Shown one piece after another: positions 35,993 to 49,500 of a stretch of DNA of 64,000 nt. Location: assembly GCF_036588685.1 (NCBI RefSeq), contig NC_086374.1, positions 29,566,886 to 29,630,885 on the forward strand. Reading direction: 5' to 3'. Position numbers and translations under genes: made by a program. Source of the stretch: Mytilus trossulus. Lineage: Eukaryota > Mollusca > Bivalvia > Mytilida > Mytilidae. The stretch's first letter is position 1, and each line of letters starts with the position of its first letter. Below the pieces are notes generated by a model that was not told where the DNA came from, searched no databases, and worked only from the letters and a program-made list of their open reading frames with translations.

Positions 35993-36733
35993 GTTGTAAC
36001 CTAATCAAATAATAAATATTTTAAATATCAGGTCTTTTAATAGTGTGCTGGTGAACTTACTCTATTCAACATTTTGGACTCAAAGTTTTTATTATAAAGT
36101 ATATATTTTTGTATAATATATTTATTAATCTCATAGATTCCTTAATTTCATGGAGAGATATTTAACATGTGTCGATCAGTTCAATATATTTAAAGCATAT
36201 ACAGAGCATACATATATCATCAAATGTGAATTCCGTCCGGTCAACTTTATTTTTTTTCTATAAAAATTATATTTTCGAATAACATATTTATAAATCTCCA
36301 AAATTCCTTAATTTAATGAAAAAATATGGTAAAATAAAAAAGATATTATCATTGATGTTGTAACCTAATCAAATAATAAATATTTTAAATATCAGGTCTT
36401 TTAATAGTGTGCTGGTGAACTTACTCTATTCAACATTTTGGACTCAAAGTTTTTATTATAAAGTATATATTTTTGTATAATATATTTATTAATCTCATAG
36501 ATTCCTTAATTTCATGGAGAGATATTTAACATGTGTCGATCAGTTCAATATATTTAAAGCATATACAGAGCATACATATATCATCAAATGTGAATTCCGT
36601 CCGGTCAACTTTATTTTTTTTCTATAAAAATTATATTTTCGAATAACATATTTATAAATCTCCAAAATTCCTTAATTTAATGAAAAAATATGGTAAAATA
36701 AAAAAGATATTATCATTGATGTCGATCATTTAA

Positions 36734-36896
36734 GAAATAATTCATGGGGGGCTTGAATATATCCCGTGATTTTACCACGGGTTGGCCCTTTATGATAAAT
36801 ATTTTACCCTGAGCGATAGCGAGGGGTAAAATATCGGCATAAAGGGACAACCCGTGGTAAAATCTAGATATATTCAAGCCCCCATGAATTATTTCG
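36734..36896. repeat. Large hairpin, ~72-bp arms
   Basis: The left arm 36734-36810 ('attcatggggggcttgaata') pairs with the right arm 36824-36896. Loop 'tgagcgatagcgagg'. A few mismatches. Confidence 0.85.
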
Positions 36897-37091
36897 ATTC
36901 TAATAAGACAAATACGGCAATTCTTTTGGATCGATTCACAATATATAATATTTCCCACAGAACGGAACCAAAAGTTAGCGTGCAATAAATTCTAATATTG
37001 CACTAGTGCAATAAATCTTCAAAATTCATGACGTCATCAACGTTTAAATCTTAGTTTCAACCTTTCAAATAATATATTGCTATACAATAAA

Positions 37092-37212
37092 AGGGTTATT
37101 GCATGAATATTGGGGAATATTGTCACTCGTAGAACATATATTGCACTCGCAAGCTCGTGCAATATAAAATTCTACTCGGGACAATATTCCCCAATATTCA
37201 TGCAATAACCCT
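37092..37212. repeat. Second large hairpin, ~55-bp arms
   Basis: 'agggttattgcatgaatatt' at the left (37092-37146) pairs with the right arm 37157-37212. Loop around 'tcgcaagctc'. It sits with the 36734 hairpin inside one insertion in the satellite. Confidence 0.85.
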
Positions 37213-38549
37213 ATAATCTATATCGGCGAATGTGAATTCCGTCTGGTCAACTTTTTTTGAAGAAAAACATTTTTATTTACTATAAAGTTTTTATTTTCAT
37301 ATCAAGTATTTATTGATCTCGTAGATTTCTTATTTTCGTGTAAAAATATCGTAAAACAAATAAGATAGTAACACTTTTTTTTATCAGTTCAATATATTTA
37401 ATTAACGCGTACATCGGCGAATGTGAACACCGTCTGGTCAACTTTATTTGGAGAAAAACATTTTTTTTTACTATAAAGTCTATATTGTCGTATTCAATAT
37501 TCATTATTCTCACAAATTCCTGAATTTCATGGATAAACATTGTATTTTAACAAAAGAGATATTAACACTTGTTGTCGAGGAGTTGAATATATATGTTTAG
37601 CGTATAACGGCGAGTGTAAATACCGTCCGGTCAAATTTATTTACTCAAAAATATTTTTTTCACCTTATTAATTTGATTTTCATAAAATATATTTTAATAT
37701 CTTCAAGATTTACAAATATTAAACAAATCTACCAAATAACAAAAAAGTTATGACTATATATATCTCGTCCGGTCAACCGTCCTGTCACTATCCGGGCCAA
37801 CTTCAAAGCAAGGACCGAAGCTCATAAACTCGGGACATCGGGAAAGTTCGGAGAGACGACAACCTTGCTTCGGAAGTTATATCCGGGCAGTTGTCCTGTC
37901 ATTGGTGCTTTTCTAGAATAGTTGCGTACAATACGTCCTGAAATATTTGGTTTTGAGACGGCCCCCAGTTTTTATTCTCAATTGCAGTTATCTCCCATTG
38001 AAAAATAAAGAAAAGATATTGGTCACGGAGGTGTTCTAATTCTGTCAACACTGTGATATGATATACAATGTGAAGCAATCGAGTAATGGCAATTTATTTC
38101 ACCTATTTATTTTCATGTATATTTAGTGTTTCCTGCTTAAAGATCAAAGTTCCAACTTATTTAGCCTGTCTTTGCGAAGTCTGAGAAACAGGCACTTGTT
38201 TTTTTATCCATGAACATGATCTACAAATCTTTAGTCCACAAATTATTACCATGATTATGAGGTCTTGAAAGGCTATTTATTTTTGCTGATGCCTTACAGG
38301 TTGCTGTAAAGCAAACATTAAAAAAGCCTTTCACCTTTCGCTGTAAGTTGTCAAAGCAAAAAATGAAATGGCCTTTTTAACAAGATATCCATCCCAAGTT
38401 GAAAATCCGTCATCTTGCTAGTTCGTTTGGGATTTGTGTTTGTACTTATCACATGAGAATACTCCGCATTGACTTCACTATGCTAATACTAGCGTTCAAA
38501 ATTAGTGCAGAATATGTTTTTTGCAGACAGCCGCGTCCACAAATATTCA

Positions 38550-39000
38550 CTCTGTGGTTAAAGTTTTTGAAATTTTAATAACTTTTTTAAACTATACTGG
38601 ATTTCTACCAAACTTGGACAGAAGTTTGTTTATGATCATAAGATAGTATCCAGAAGTAAATTTTGTAAAAATAAAATTTCATTTTTTCCATATTTTACTT
38701 GTAAATGGACTTAGTTTTTCTGCGGGGAAACATTACATTAGCTCTGTGGTTTGTAGCAAAATTGGACAGAAGCTTATTTATGATCATAAGATACACAATG
38801 GAGTATCAAGAAGTAAATTTTGTAAAAAAAAGATCCATTTTTTCCATATTTTACTTTTAAATGGACTTGGATTTACTTCCAGTTATCATTAGATACGTGT
38901 AAAGTCTGCAGTTAAAGTTTTTAAAGCATTTATTAGATTAATAAACAATGCTGGATTTTTATCAAACTTGGACAGAAGCTTCTTACAATCAAAAGTTTGT
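38550..39000 (+). repeat. Tandem repeat, three diverged units of ~150-200 bp
   Basis: 'aacttggacagaag' or variants occur at 38611, about 38758 and about 38963, each followed by 'gaagtaaattttgtaaaaa' or a relic. Confidence 0.7.
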
Positions 39001-39339
39001 ATCAAGAGGAATATTTTTATTGATTTTTTTCCTCATTTTTGTTGAGCCTGCAATTTACAGCAAAAGTAGGCGAGACACTGGGTTCCGCGGAACCCTTACA
39101 ATTTTTTCTACTCTTCTAATTAAAATAAACATTTCTAAAGATATGTTTACATGGTTTTCATTGTTATTCAAAAGTTATGTAAAAAACTGCCATTTTTCTA
39201 ATGGTCATTTCAAACTGAAAAACAATTATGAGTAACCTAGGTTGACAATAAAGGGTAATAAAAATTCAAACCTAAGTCAACAGAAAAAAATAGAAAAAAA
39301 ATTCCATAGGTGAACGACCTACCGCCATAGCAGGATATA

Positions 39340-39440
39340 AAAAGGAAGATGTGGTATGATTGCCAATGAGACAACTGTCCACAAGAGACCAAAATGACAC
39401 AGAAATTAACAACTATAGGTCACCGTATATGTCATAATTA
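39340..39440 (+). repeat. Dispersed repeat, 'aggaagatgtggt' family
   Basis: Close to 60118-60220 ('agaccaaatgacacagaaat'). Confidence 0.65.
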
Positions 39441-40466
39441 CTTGGACTAACAAATCTTCTATCATGTCTATTATGAGAAGATGGCAGCAAACAAATGTTT
39501 CAACTGTCTCTGCTTGGGACGCTTGTCGTAATTTATAGGGATAGTATTTCTTGTAAAGGAGATTATTTTTGGTTTTGTCAATTATACCTTAAAATATACA
39601 TGATATATAAGATTATATTTTATTCTATATTCCATGTATATTAGTTATTTAATGTTATTACAATTAACTACTTTATTATATATGTCTCATCAGGAATGCA
39701 AATTTTTTTTTTATATACATGACAGATTTATTGACTCTGGAGTATATAATTTACACTCTAGTTATACATGTATTTATCTTGATAAATGTAATACAAAGTA
39801 CAGTTATCATGGTTATGTAAAAACATAAATTATTTAAGCAGGAAACAGCCATGAGTTTTACTATTTACAAACTTATTTCCAGGCCATGACAGTAAAAGGC
39901 TTGTAGAGGAATTTAATTTACATGTACATGTAGCTCAGCTTAGTATAATTGGCAATAAACAACAGAGTTAGAAAACATGATGCTTGTTAAAATCTTTGTT
40001 AACATGGGTATTAAAGTATTCTGGAAAGAGCTCTGATAAAATGTGTATACTGCTTGGTAATTCCAGACCCAGGCTGGCCTATTGTATTGTTAAAGATAAT
40101 CAATTGTTTCCCATTTTACATGTTAACGCCTCATATTGATGATTAAACATGGTATCAGTTTTGTCATATAGTGACCTATTAATGCATTATTTGTCGTTTA
40201 ATTTCAGGTGGATTGTTTTCTCATAGGCAATCATGAAACAAGCTGTCTTATTGTTGTACATGTTGTATTGTTATAAATAATGAATTGTTTTACATACATG
40301 ACATGTTACATGTTGGTGCCTCCCATTGCTGGCTATACAGTATTGGTTTTCCTCATTGTTGAAGGTCATGTATGATAAGCCTAAAGATACAAAAAAATGT
40401 ATGTAACACTTTTAGAAACATATATATATGTGTTGATTTATTTTGAAGATGTAAGACCTACAAGTG

Positions 40467-40571
40467 ATGAAGATCTACCCTAAGATGCCATGTTCTACAG
40501 TATCTCCCTGGAAACAGTCCAAGGTCAACAGGCAACTCTGTAGATTCTTAAAGAAAATTAACAAATGTAAA
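40467..40571 (+). CDS. DIPK1-like gene, coding exon 1
   Basis: 105 nt ending AAA|GTAAGT. The ATG at 40467 is the first after an in-frame TAA at 40452. A second in-frame ATG at 40485 is also possible. It encodes the basic cytosolic tail. Confidence 0.8.
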
Positions 40572-43500
40572 GTAAGTAGACATTATCACTGAACTAGTAT
40601 ATATTTGTTTAGGGGCCAGCTGTAGGATGCCTCCGGGTGCAGGAATTTCTCGCTACATTGAAGACCTGTTGATGACCTTCTGCTGTTGTTTTTTTCTATG
40701 TCCGGGTTGTTGTCTCTTTGACACCTTCCCCATTTTCATTCTCAATTTTATTTAACCAATGATATAAATCTCAAGCTGTAACAACAACAAAAAACCTCAC
40801 AATTTGGCCACCATCCATGTGTATTTATACTCACTGGTAAAATTCTCAAGTTGTATTGCTACAAGATGTAGCATAGAGATCATATATGCACTGTGCTTAA
40901 ACGGCCGTGGGTAACTTAAGTTACCCACAGCCCAAGATGGCGGACTCTAAACTCGTTGAGATGACAGTTGATACGAAATATACTTTTTGCAACGTTTTTC
41001 ATGATCTATGTAAATATTGATAGGCTTTTTGAATAAAGAAATCACCTACCATCACTTCAAATTCGTTAATTTTGACTTCACTTTAGCGCAAGGCCAACTT
41101 TTAAAAAATGCATAAGATGTCCGTAACTTACAAGTTAAAAATAATCAGACTGTCCGTAACTTTATTTTCGGATGTGGGTAACTTTTTTTCAAAATTGTAA
41201 GATTAACATTTTCAACAGTTAAAGGACAATAAACACTATCAAACCCCTTAATCATTACATAGATTTATACAATAGCGATATGCTTCAAACTAAACAAGAG
41301 AAAAAGTAAACCAGAGTGTCACGGATATTCCGTTAAATTTGAAAAAAAATATTCCCGGAATAAAACGGGATCTGACGGTACGGCGAAATTTATCTAACAT
41401 TCTTCTAGCTTTATAGATTGTTTACTGATGAGTCCTTGGCGGAAAAAAAATGACATTCTTTCCTTTAAATTATTCTGAATTGTTAGCCAAAAAGGTATGG
41501 TCTTTACTATATCTAGTGTGATTTGTTGTTGATTGTGAGAAAAAAATGCCAATATCTAGGAGTACATTGAAGGCTATATTATTGAACATATGTCAGTTTA
41601 TTATAGTAATAAAGGTAGATTTAAAATCTTCTAACAGTTTCATTGACCTCAGGGGTTCAATAAGATCGGGTTTCAAATCATACATATCTTCTTTAGAGGT
41701 TTGGACTGATTCATCTGTATTTCTGCTAAGGATTGACCTCTTTGAAAGTTACTGACATCATGCTAAAGTTACGGACATCCCTATTGGTATAAGGAAAAAA
41801 GTTACGGACAAGTTGTTTTGAAGTTACGGACATCATAAGTGTTTTGGCAAATCGTGCTGTAATCGTTTATTTTGTAGTAACTAACCACGTTTTACATTGC
41901 AGAGTTTCCCTAAATGATTTATATAACTTTTTAATTACTGAACATTTATTTTGTATTCATGGTATTGTAATTATATAGGAGCAAACTTCCTAACCGAAGC
42001 CAGGCGGCTCCATCTTGGGCTGTGGGTAACTTAAGTTACCCACGGCCGTTTAAGCACAGTGATATGGGAGCCAGCAGATAAACAAAACAAAATATCTATG
42101 AATATTAAATTTATCCCCAAAAGAGGTGTGATTGTGAAACAGCTGTGTTTACAATGTTTCACATATTTCAAGCTTGTGATTCTAGGCTATGTTTATCTCT
42201 GTGACCATATTTTCAGTGAGTTTTAAACTGGCAAAATTTCAAAAACTAAAACTCAATTAAGTTATTTTGGTGTTGTCTCATTTTGAAATTTTGGAATAGT
42301 GTTTAAAAATCTTTCTCTATCAACATGTATATGGCAGGATAAACTAAGGTAAATACAACTTTTTTCCTTTTCAGGTAAACAGAGATGATCTATTTGTTTA
42401 TTTGTTTATACTGATAACCATAGTAGTTATTGTCTTTATAATTATTTTGGTGTGGACACTAGGAGGGGACAGATGCAATGGACAGAGAACAAAGCAAGCT
42501 TTGGTTTGTATACATTTAAGATCATATAATAATGCCATTTTCATTGTAGGCCAGCTTTTTAATATATAATTGTTATGTGCTTTACATAAATGATTTATTT
42601 TAATACTACCGTAAAAATTGAAAAAATTTTGTTCGTATATTCAATGGTATAACGTTGGTGTCGTCGTCATCTCCGACGTTTTCATCCGAAGACATTTGGT
42701 TTTCGCACTATAACTTTAGTATAAGAAAATAGAAATCAATGAAATTTAAACACAAGGCTTATGACCACGAAAGAAAGATTGGGATTGATTTTGGGAGTTG
42801 AGGTCCCAACAGTTTAGGATTTAGGGGTCAAAAAGGGGCCCAAATAAGCATTTTTCTTGGTTTTAGCACCATAACTTCCAAATTAAACTTTGTTTGATTT
42901 CATTAAAAATTGAATAATTGGGGTGTTTTGATATGCCGAATCTAACTGTTTATGTAGATTCTTTATTTTTGGTCCCCTGTTCAAATTGGTCTACATTAAG
43001 GTCCAAAGGGTCCAAAATTAAACTTAGTTTGATTTTGACAAAAAATGAATCGGTTGGGTTCTTTGATATGCTGAATCTAAAAATGTACTTAGATTTTTGA
43101 TTATTGTCCCATTTTTCAAGTTGGTCCAAATCGGGGTCCAAAATTAAACTTTGTTTGATTTCATCAAAAATTGATCTACATTAAAGTCCATAGGGTCAAA
43201 AATTAAACTAAGTTTAATTTGATTTGAACACAAATTGAATTCTTGGGCTTCTTTGATATGCTGAATCTAAACATGTACTTAGATTTTTGATTATGGGCCC
43301 AGTTTTCAAGTTGGTCCAAATCAGGATCCAAAATTATTATATTACAGTGTTCCAGCTAGGATCTCAAAAGGGCAGGGTGCCAATACTGAAAAAGGACATT
43401 AAACGTGTGATATGATAATATGAAAAGGGCATGTTTTAATAAAGATATTAATCCAACATTGTGTTTATTCGTTGAAATTCACTGGTTTTACAAGAACTAT

Positions 43501-46500
43501 ATCATTTGCCCATGTAGAACTCCATATTTCTATATATGCAGCATCTTTTGAAAGGTGTCCTGCTTCATTCTGTTTCTATGGTCTGACACACTTTACCAGT
43601 TTCACCTTTCTACCTAAACTGTACATGTGCTTAATGGCAATACAGCACAAAACAGCTGTGCTCAGTAAATGCACAATGTTAGGATAAAGCAACAGTGAAA
43701 ATTGTATTAGAAATAAAGAAAACAGAAAAAGATGACCAAGGCACCCTTCCAACACTGCTACTAAGACCCTCTTTAACTTTACCCATAACTCAAAATACGT
43801 AAACATATATATTCTTAAGCGAGAAGTATATAGACATATTTTAGAATATGTTAAGTAGGTTACTCAATGCTAGGAAAAAAATCAGATTCAGTTATCTTTC
43901 TTTTTCGGGTGTGCTCCTTTTTTGGAGGATTATACACAGTACGTAGAAGAAGATGTAAATATGCAGAATAGTAGTTGGATCAACTTAAATCATTGCTTTT
44001 TACAATATACAATGCATATTCACTTTTACTACCAACTGATAAATTAAAACAATCTTTACCATTCAGTGATAACAAGCACTTTTTTTACATTTTAATATTT
44101 TATGATGTATTTAAATGAGTAGTTTATATTGTTGCAAACTCCATTAGAAATTTGAATTGAGATCAGTTCTGGAATAAGGGAAAGGGGGATGTGAGAAAAA
44201 AAATGGGGGGGGGGGGGGTTGCAATTTTTCTCATTTCAGATTTCATAAATAAAAAGATAATTTCTTCAAACATTTTTTTGAGAGGATTAGTATTCAACAT
44301 TCAACAGCATAGTGAATTGCTCAAAGGCAAAAAATAAATTTAAGTTCATTAGACCACATTCATTCTATGTCAGAAACCTATGCTGTGTCAACTATTTAAT
44401 CACAATCCAAATTTAGAGCTGAATCCAACTTGAATGTTGTGTCCATACTTGCTCCAACTGTTCAGGGTTCAACCTTTGCGGTCGTATAAATCTGTGCCCT
44501 GAGGAGCATCTGGTTTGTTGTTGGGTTTGTTTTCTAGGTGTTTTTTTTTGGGGGGGGGGGATGACTTTTGATCCATCTCATGATCAAATTCCAGGTCCAA
44601 GTTTCAACCCTATCACACCAATTGTTCTGTCTTTCATATTTTAAAGCCCCTACTGCTAGGTGAAGAGGGCAGTATGTATTAGTTAACCTTGTCTGTACAT
44701 CTGAAAAAAAAATTCTGTTCACTAACTTTAGTTTGCCTTAACCAAAGGTTATAAAACATATACACAATGCTTATTACATGTACCATTAAACACAGACATG
44801 ACTGATCAAATTTTGGTGGCATCACTTAAACATCCACCACAAATAGATCAAGAGTCTGAAAAGACCATATTTTGTTTACTGGTCGAGCACACATTTTACT
44901 CACAGGTAATAAGACTTGACTTTATCTTGACAGTCCTTAAAATAACTCGACTTTGGTGTCTACTTTACTTAATAAGTCTGATTCAGGACCTCATAATCTC
45001 GGTATAGTCTGAAATGGTCTTGACAAATGCTTGACCAGCTTCAACCAGTCTCAGTCTCCACCAGTCTTGACCTTTAAATTTAGTCCAAACTGGTCTGAAT
45101 CAGCGCATCTAACCCTATATTATATTGATCTTACAAAATTCCTGGTAATTTGGTAAGTTGATTCATTGCTGTCAAAAATCTAGAATTTTCAGTTTTTTAA
45201 AATTCAGATAATTATTTCTATAACTTTTTCAAATCAACATGGATTTTCTTTACATTACATTACAGCTATCTCAATTTTACATTGAGCTTAGATAATCCCA
45301 GGTTGTTTGGTAGTTTGATTTACTGCTGTCTATTTAAGGGTTTAATCAAAAGGTAAAAAAAGCGAGAATTTTCAGTTGGGATTTAACTCAGAAAGTCACC
45401 TTTAATATTTTTTTTAACTTTTCCAAAAAGACTTGAATTTTCATAAAACTATATAGTTATATCTCAATTATTGATCATACAGATTGCCAGGTTGTTGGTA
45501 GTTTGAGGTATATCTGTCAAATTTAAGGAATTAATTAATAGGTAGAAAAAAAGAGCATATTCAGTTCACACTAAATTCAGATAGTCACCTTCAACTTTTT
45601 TTATAACTTTTTCAAATCAACTTGGATTTTCAGAGTTTGAGGATAATCAGCATAAAGCATTAGAACATGTGCCCTTTGTAGGTCCCTAATTTTCAGTCAT
45701 AACTCATGCCAGTTGTAAAACTAATCTAATCAGTGATTAACGTGTGGGAACCAGAGATTAGTTAACTGGTGAATTTAAGATATTTTAGCAGTAGTTTTGG
45801 TGTTCCTTGTAGCTGTAGACTAAATTATCTAAGCAAGATTAAATGACTATTTTTACCCATTAAATATGGCTTTATGCATTTTTATTTCCAAGACCCCAGA
45901 AACAGCTGAACTATTGCAAACCAAATCTGGATAAAAATGGTCTTTGATGCATTTGGGTTTTAGCATGTCAATATCATTCTAGTCTATTTACAATTGTTGC
46001 TACAATGACTAAACACAGAACATAGGGGTAAAATGCAGCTATTTGGAAAACGGTAGACAAAAGAGGAAAATCCAACAGGAATATTTTTTGACAGGTGTAT
46101 TATGTGTATGTGTAACGGTTTATTTCTTCCTCTGTGATATTTTATCCTGAGGATAATTTGTCACTGTAATTTATTTCCAGGCATGGTATTTCACAGGTAG
46201 AATTTTTCCAGAGGAGTGAAAATCTATCTGTGTTATGCAGATAGTATGTACCGGTATATATTTGCCGTATCATATTTCACAGAACCTTGTGAAATATACT
46301 CTAGTATGGAAGTTACTTGCAATCAATATATACCTGACTTTAATTGTAAAATGTTTCACTAAGGTAGAACAAATTTGCATAATTTATCAAAGGGAGGTAA
46401 TTATATATGAGCAATTTATATCTTAAAGATATTAATATAATATATTCCTGAATCTATTTCATAGTGAAATTTTTCCTTGAATCTTATTTTTTATATATTC

Positions 46501-49500
46501 ATTTATATAACAAGATGACTAACAACATAAATATTTAATAAGACAGATATTATTTCACAGGTAAATACTATCCAGCTGTTAAAATTGCTTTTTTACCAAT
46601 ATATTGTTATGCTATAATTTATCTGATTTCCATATAAATAACAACAACATATTTGTCCCCAGACTATTTATATAGTTAATAATATTATCATAATCAAATC
46701 TTTCCATTACTGTTATTAAATAGTAGTAATGCAACTATATTTCTACCTTTACGTTTTAATCTATATTTGTACTGAGATCTGAAACAACTCACTTTTACAT
46801 GTATTTCACTTACCTTATTTAATCATGATATTATTTCACAATTATGATCTTTGAAATTATTTCTGGTTTTCTTTTCTATGTTTAATGATAATTTTCTTTT
46901 AAAAGAATGATATTTACTGAAATTTTTTTAGGAAATTTTTTCAATGATAATTTGTGAAATAATTCCCATTAAAATACATTTTTTTTTACAAAATAGGTTT
47001 AATTCAAATACATTTTTATTATTTCATAGTATTTGTAAAGGATAAGTTTTTCTAATAACTATTCAATAAGTTAACTACCCAGATAGAATTTCACGGCAAA
47101 GGAAAAAAAATCCCAGGGAAATATTTTCCTCCGGATAAAAAAATAACAACAACTACTGTGACATTTTTTCCTCCGGAACAAATTTCACCCGGATATAATT
47201 TTGCTTTACATATGCAGGCTCTTATGAGCATTTGGTCATACCTAGTTAGTGACAACTATTTCATGTGTAATTATGTTGTTTATTGTAGTGTAAAGAGTAT
47301 AACAATGGAGTTATAACAGGAGATTTATGTTACAGTATTTGTATTGAGAAGTCTATTCCTCTTCATTATTGTGAGTCAGAGACCCACAGTGATATTGTAA
47401 GTAATATTATGTTGTATTGCTGTGTTTCAGAGATCTATAAATCTTAAGGGTAAAGTTTCAAAACCCTTATACATATGGTTCTCACTTAATATCTATCTCT
47501 TCCAAGGTATATTACTACAGTTGAAAGTTCAAACAAAATAGTGCAGTGAAGTGATCTGTCAATTTTATGTCATTTATTGATTACTAATTATACTTTGATT
47601 TTAAGGTGGAATGGGAGTTCAAACAAAAAATTGTATTTTTTTAATATGTTGCCAAAGTGCAGCTTATAGTATGATAGGTTTCAAAACTACAATAAAAAGG
47701 ATAGGTCACCTAGCTTGTTTTCAAGCTACAGATTTGTGAAAAAAATGACAAATTTGATATGGATTATACAGAGAAAAAGCATCATAATGTGAATAGAATG
47801 TAACTAAATGATAGAGTTTGATTTGAATTGAGACGAGAGTCTAATAAAATGCTTTCAGAGTTTCAAAAGAAAAAAATGTTTTTTCCCCACTTTAACATTT
47901 AATAGAAAATTTACCTGAAGATTCCTTTGTAAATCATACTTTTCCTCCTTAATAGGCAAAGTTTCCTTAAATTTGAAATAAAGCATAAATGTTCTACTTT
48001 TGTATAAAAAATAAGCGATGATAAACTATGATTACAATCCTTACACTCATTTGGTCATTTAAATGAAAATTCTTATTCAGCAAGTTGATTTCTACAGAAC
48101 TGTAACCATGGTAACATATGATATTTTTGTTAACAGACCTACAGACATCAGGAATCACTTATTAAGATACAGAAGAACCCTGCTGCAGAACCTCTACCTT
48201 ATCCTATATCATTAGAAACATTCCAAGATAAAGTGTTCCACTTTCTACAGTACAACCTTGGAGAAATAGACTCCCCACAGTTATTAGATAGAGTTCTAGG
48301 GTTTACAGACTTCAATGCAAATGGAGAGGTACTGTATATTACATATAGTTATCTGAAAAACCCACAAACCAATTCCCAAGCTAAAAAATGTTATGATATG
48401 GGAGAATCAGTGTTCATTATGGAAAACCTCTAAGGGAACAACCATTTAACTTTAATCGCTGGGGGTTTTAAGTTTTTTTATGCTATCGATCAAATATTTT
48501 TTCTTCAGTATTTAATACCTGTCCTTCCGTATTTTGCTTTCATAATCCGGAAAAAAGTCATATTTGCCAGTCATGTCCTAAACTGAAACTATAATGTCCT
48601 AAACTTTTAATTGGGATTTAGGTCAAATTTTATTTTTCAACATTAATAATTTCGGTCATTTCATTGAGATCGACTTTCAAAATCGCCATTTTGAACATAT
48701 TTTTGTTTTGTTATCGACTTCCTGTAATTAAACTGCCACTCCAATAAAGTGTTATAATCCTGAGGGCCCTCCTAATAACTATATTAATGCCTCTGGGAGC
48801 TATTGGCTAATGATTGCTAATCTCTTTACCTGTGTTTTTAATTCACACCTGGCAATTAATCACAAGCTCCAAACTATTATTATAAAGAAATAAAAATTCC
48901 ATACGAACTGGCTTCATTATTTAATTACTCAACAGGTCAGACAATTGTCAATTATGATTTAAAATCAAATAAAAACTTGTTTAATTTTGTAGAAAATTTT
49001 TTTTTACTTCTCACACACGTGCTTTGTTTACTATGTAATACGCATGCTTGAAATTCTCTTCCACAGATTTAGACAATTAATCGTAAATTTAAAATAATTT
49101 CATCCTAAATAAAGCTAGCGCAACTATTTTAATTAATATTCTTACACTATGAAAGGTAAAATATTAAAAAGCCGATGATTTCCTGTGATTTGGATAAACA
49201 AAACTAATCCCGGAAATGAGTCCGGAATTGTTCGTTTTAGTATTGTCGCAGTACATCCGGTTTGAATTTTGACTTCAGAATCGAAAGAAAAGTAAGCGAT
49301 AACTGAGAATATTATCGTTTTGAGTCATTAAAATCATTTTGTTTTAAACTGTTGTCTTCCCTTAATTGCCCTTGATCGATTTTTGGAAAATGGTAGGACA
49401 AATCATGAAGTGAATGCGATGCAACAGTGAAACAAGTTTGTTGATGCTATGAACATGACGATCGAGTATGAGCATACTAATAATGAGTCTCATGCAGTAA

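Larger units (their letters stand above)
35993..37760 (+). repeat. Satellite array, ~182-bp monomer, with a 364-bp recent duplication
   Basis: 35993-36356 and 36357-36720 are the same 364-bp sequence, almost without differences. Each copy contains two diverged ~182-bp monomers. More diverged monomers follow at about 37215-37760, marked by 'gtgaa..ccgtc(c/t)ggtcaa' near 37225, 37428 and 37618. The array is interrupted by 36734-37212. Confidence 0.85.
37761..40466. other. Region upstream of the DIPK1-like gene
   Basis: Holds an inverted motif pair at about 37790-37900 ('ggccaacttc', 'cttgcttcggaagtt'), a tandem repeat at 38550-39000 and a dispersed repeat at 39340-39440. The coding exon at 40467 appears to follow a splice acceptor (TTATTTTGAAG), so a noncoding first exon and promoter should lie here, but I cannot place them. 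Confidence 0.4.
42504..47288 (+). other. Intron 2 of the DIPK1-like gene
   Basis: Holds repeats at 42640-43345 and 45160-45640, poly-G runs near 44204 and 44549, and a repeat at 44700-44830. I see no further exon. Confidence 0.55.

Noticed and set aside
41546-41755. 69-codon frame as a transposase
   Set aside because: No DDE/DDD motif, DNA-binding domain or adequate length.
43472-43806. Overlapping plus and minus frames of 71 and 76 codons
   Set aside because: No domain, no splice context, and composition typical of chance frames in this DNA.
47431-47448. 18-nt exon candidate after TTTCAG in the DIPK1-like gene
   Set aside because: Its peptide ('RSINLK') does not fit the family, whereas 48081-48110 does.
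47606-47632. Exon candidate 'VEWEFKQKI' in the DIPK1-like gene
   Set aside because: It resembles the beta-3 motif at first sight, but the acceptor is weak and the only donor (ATT|GTATTT) is poor.
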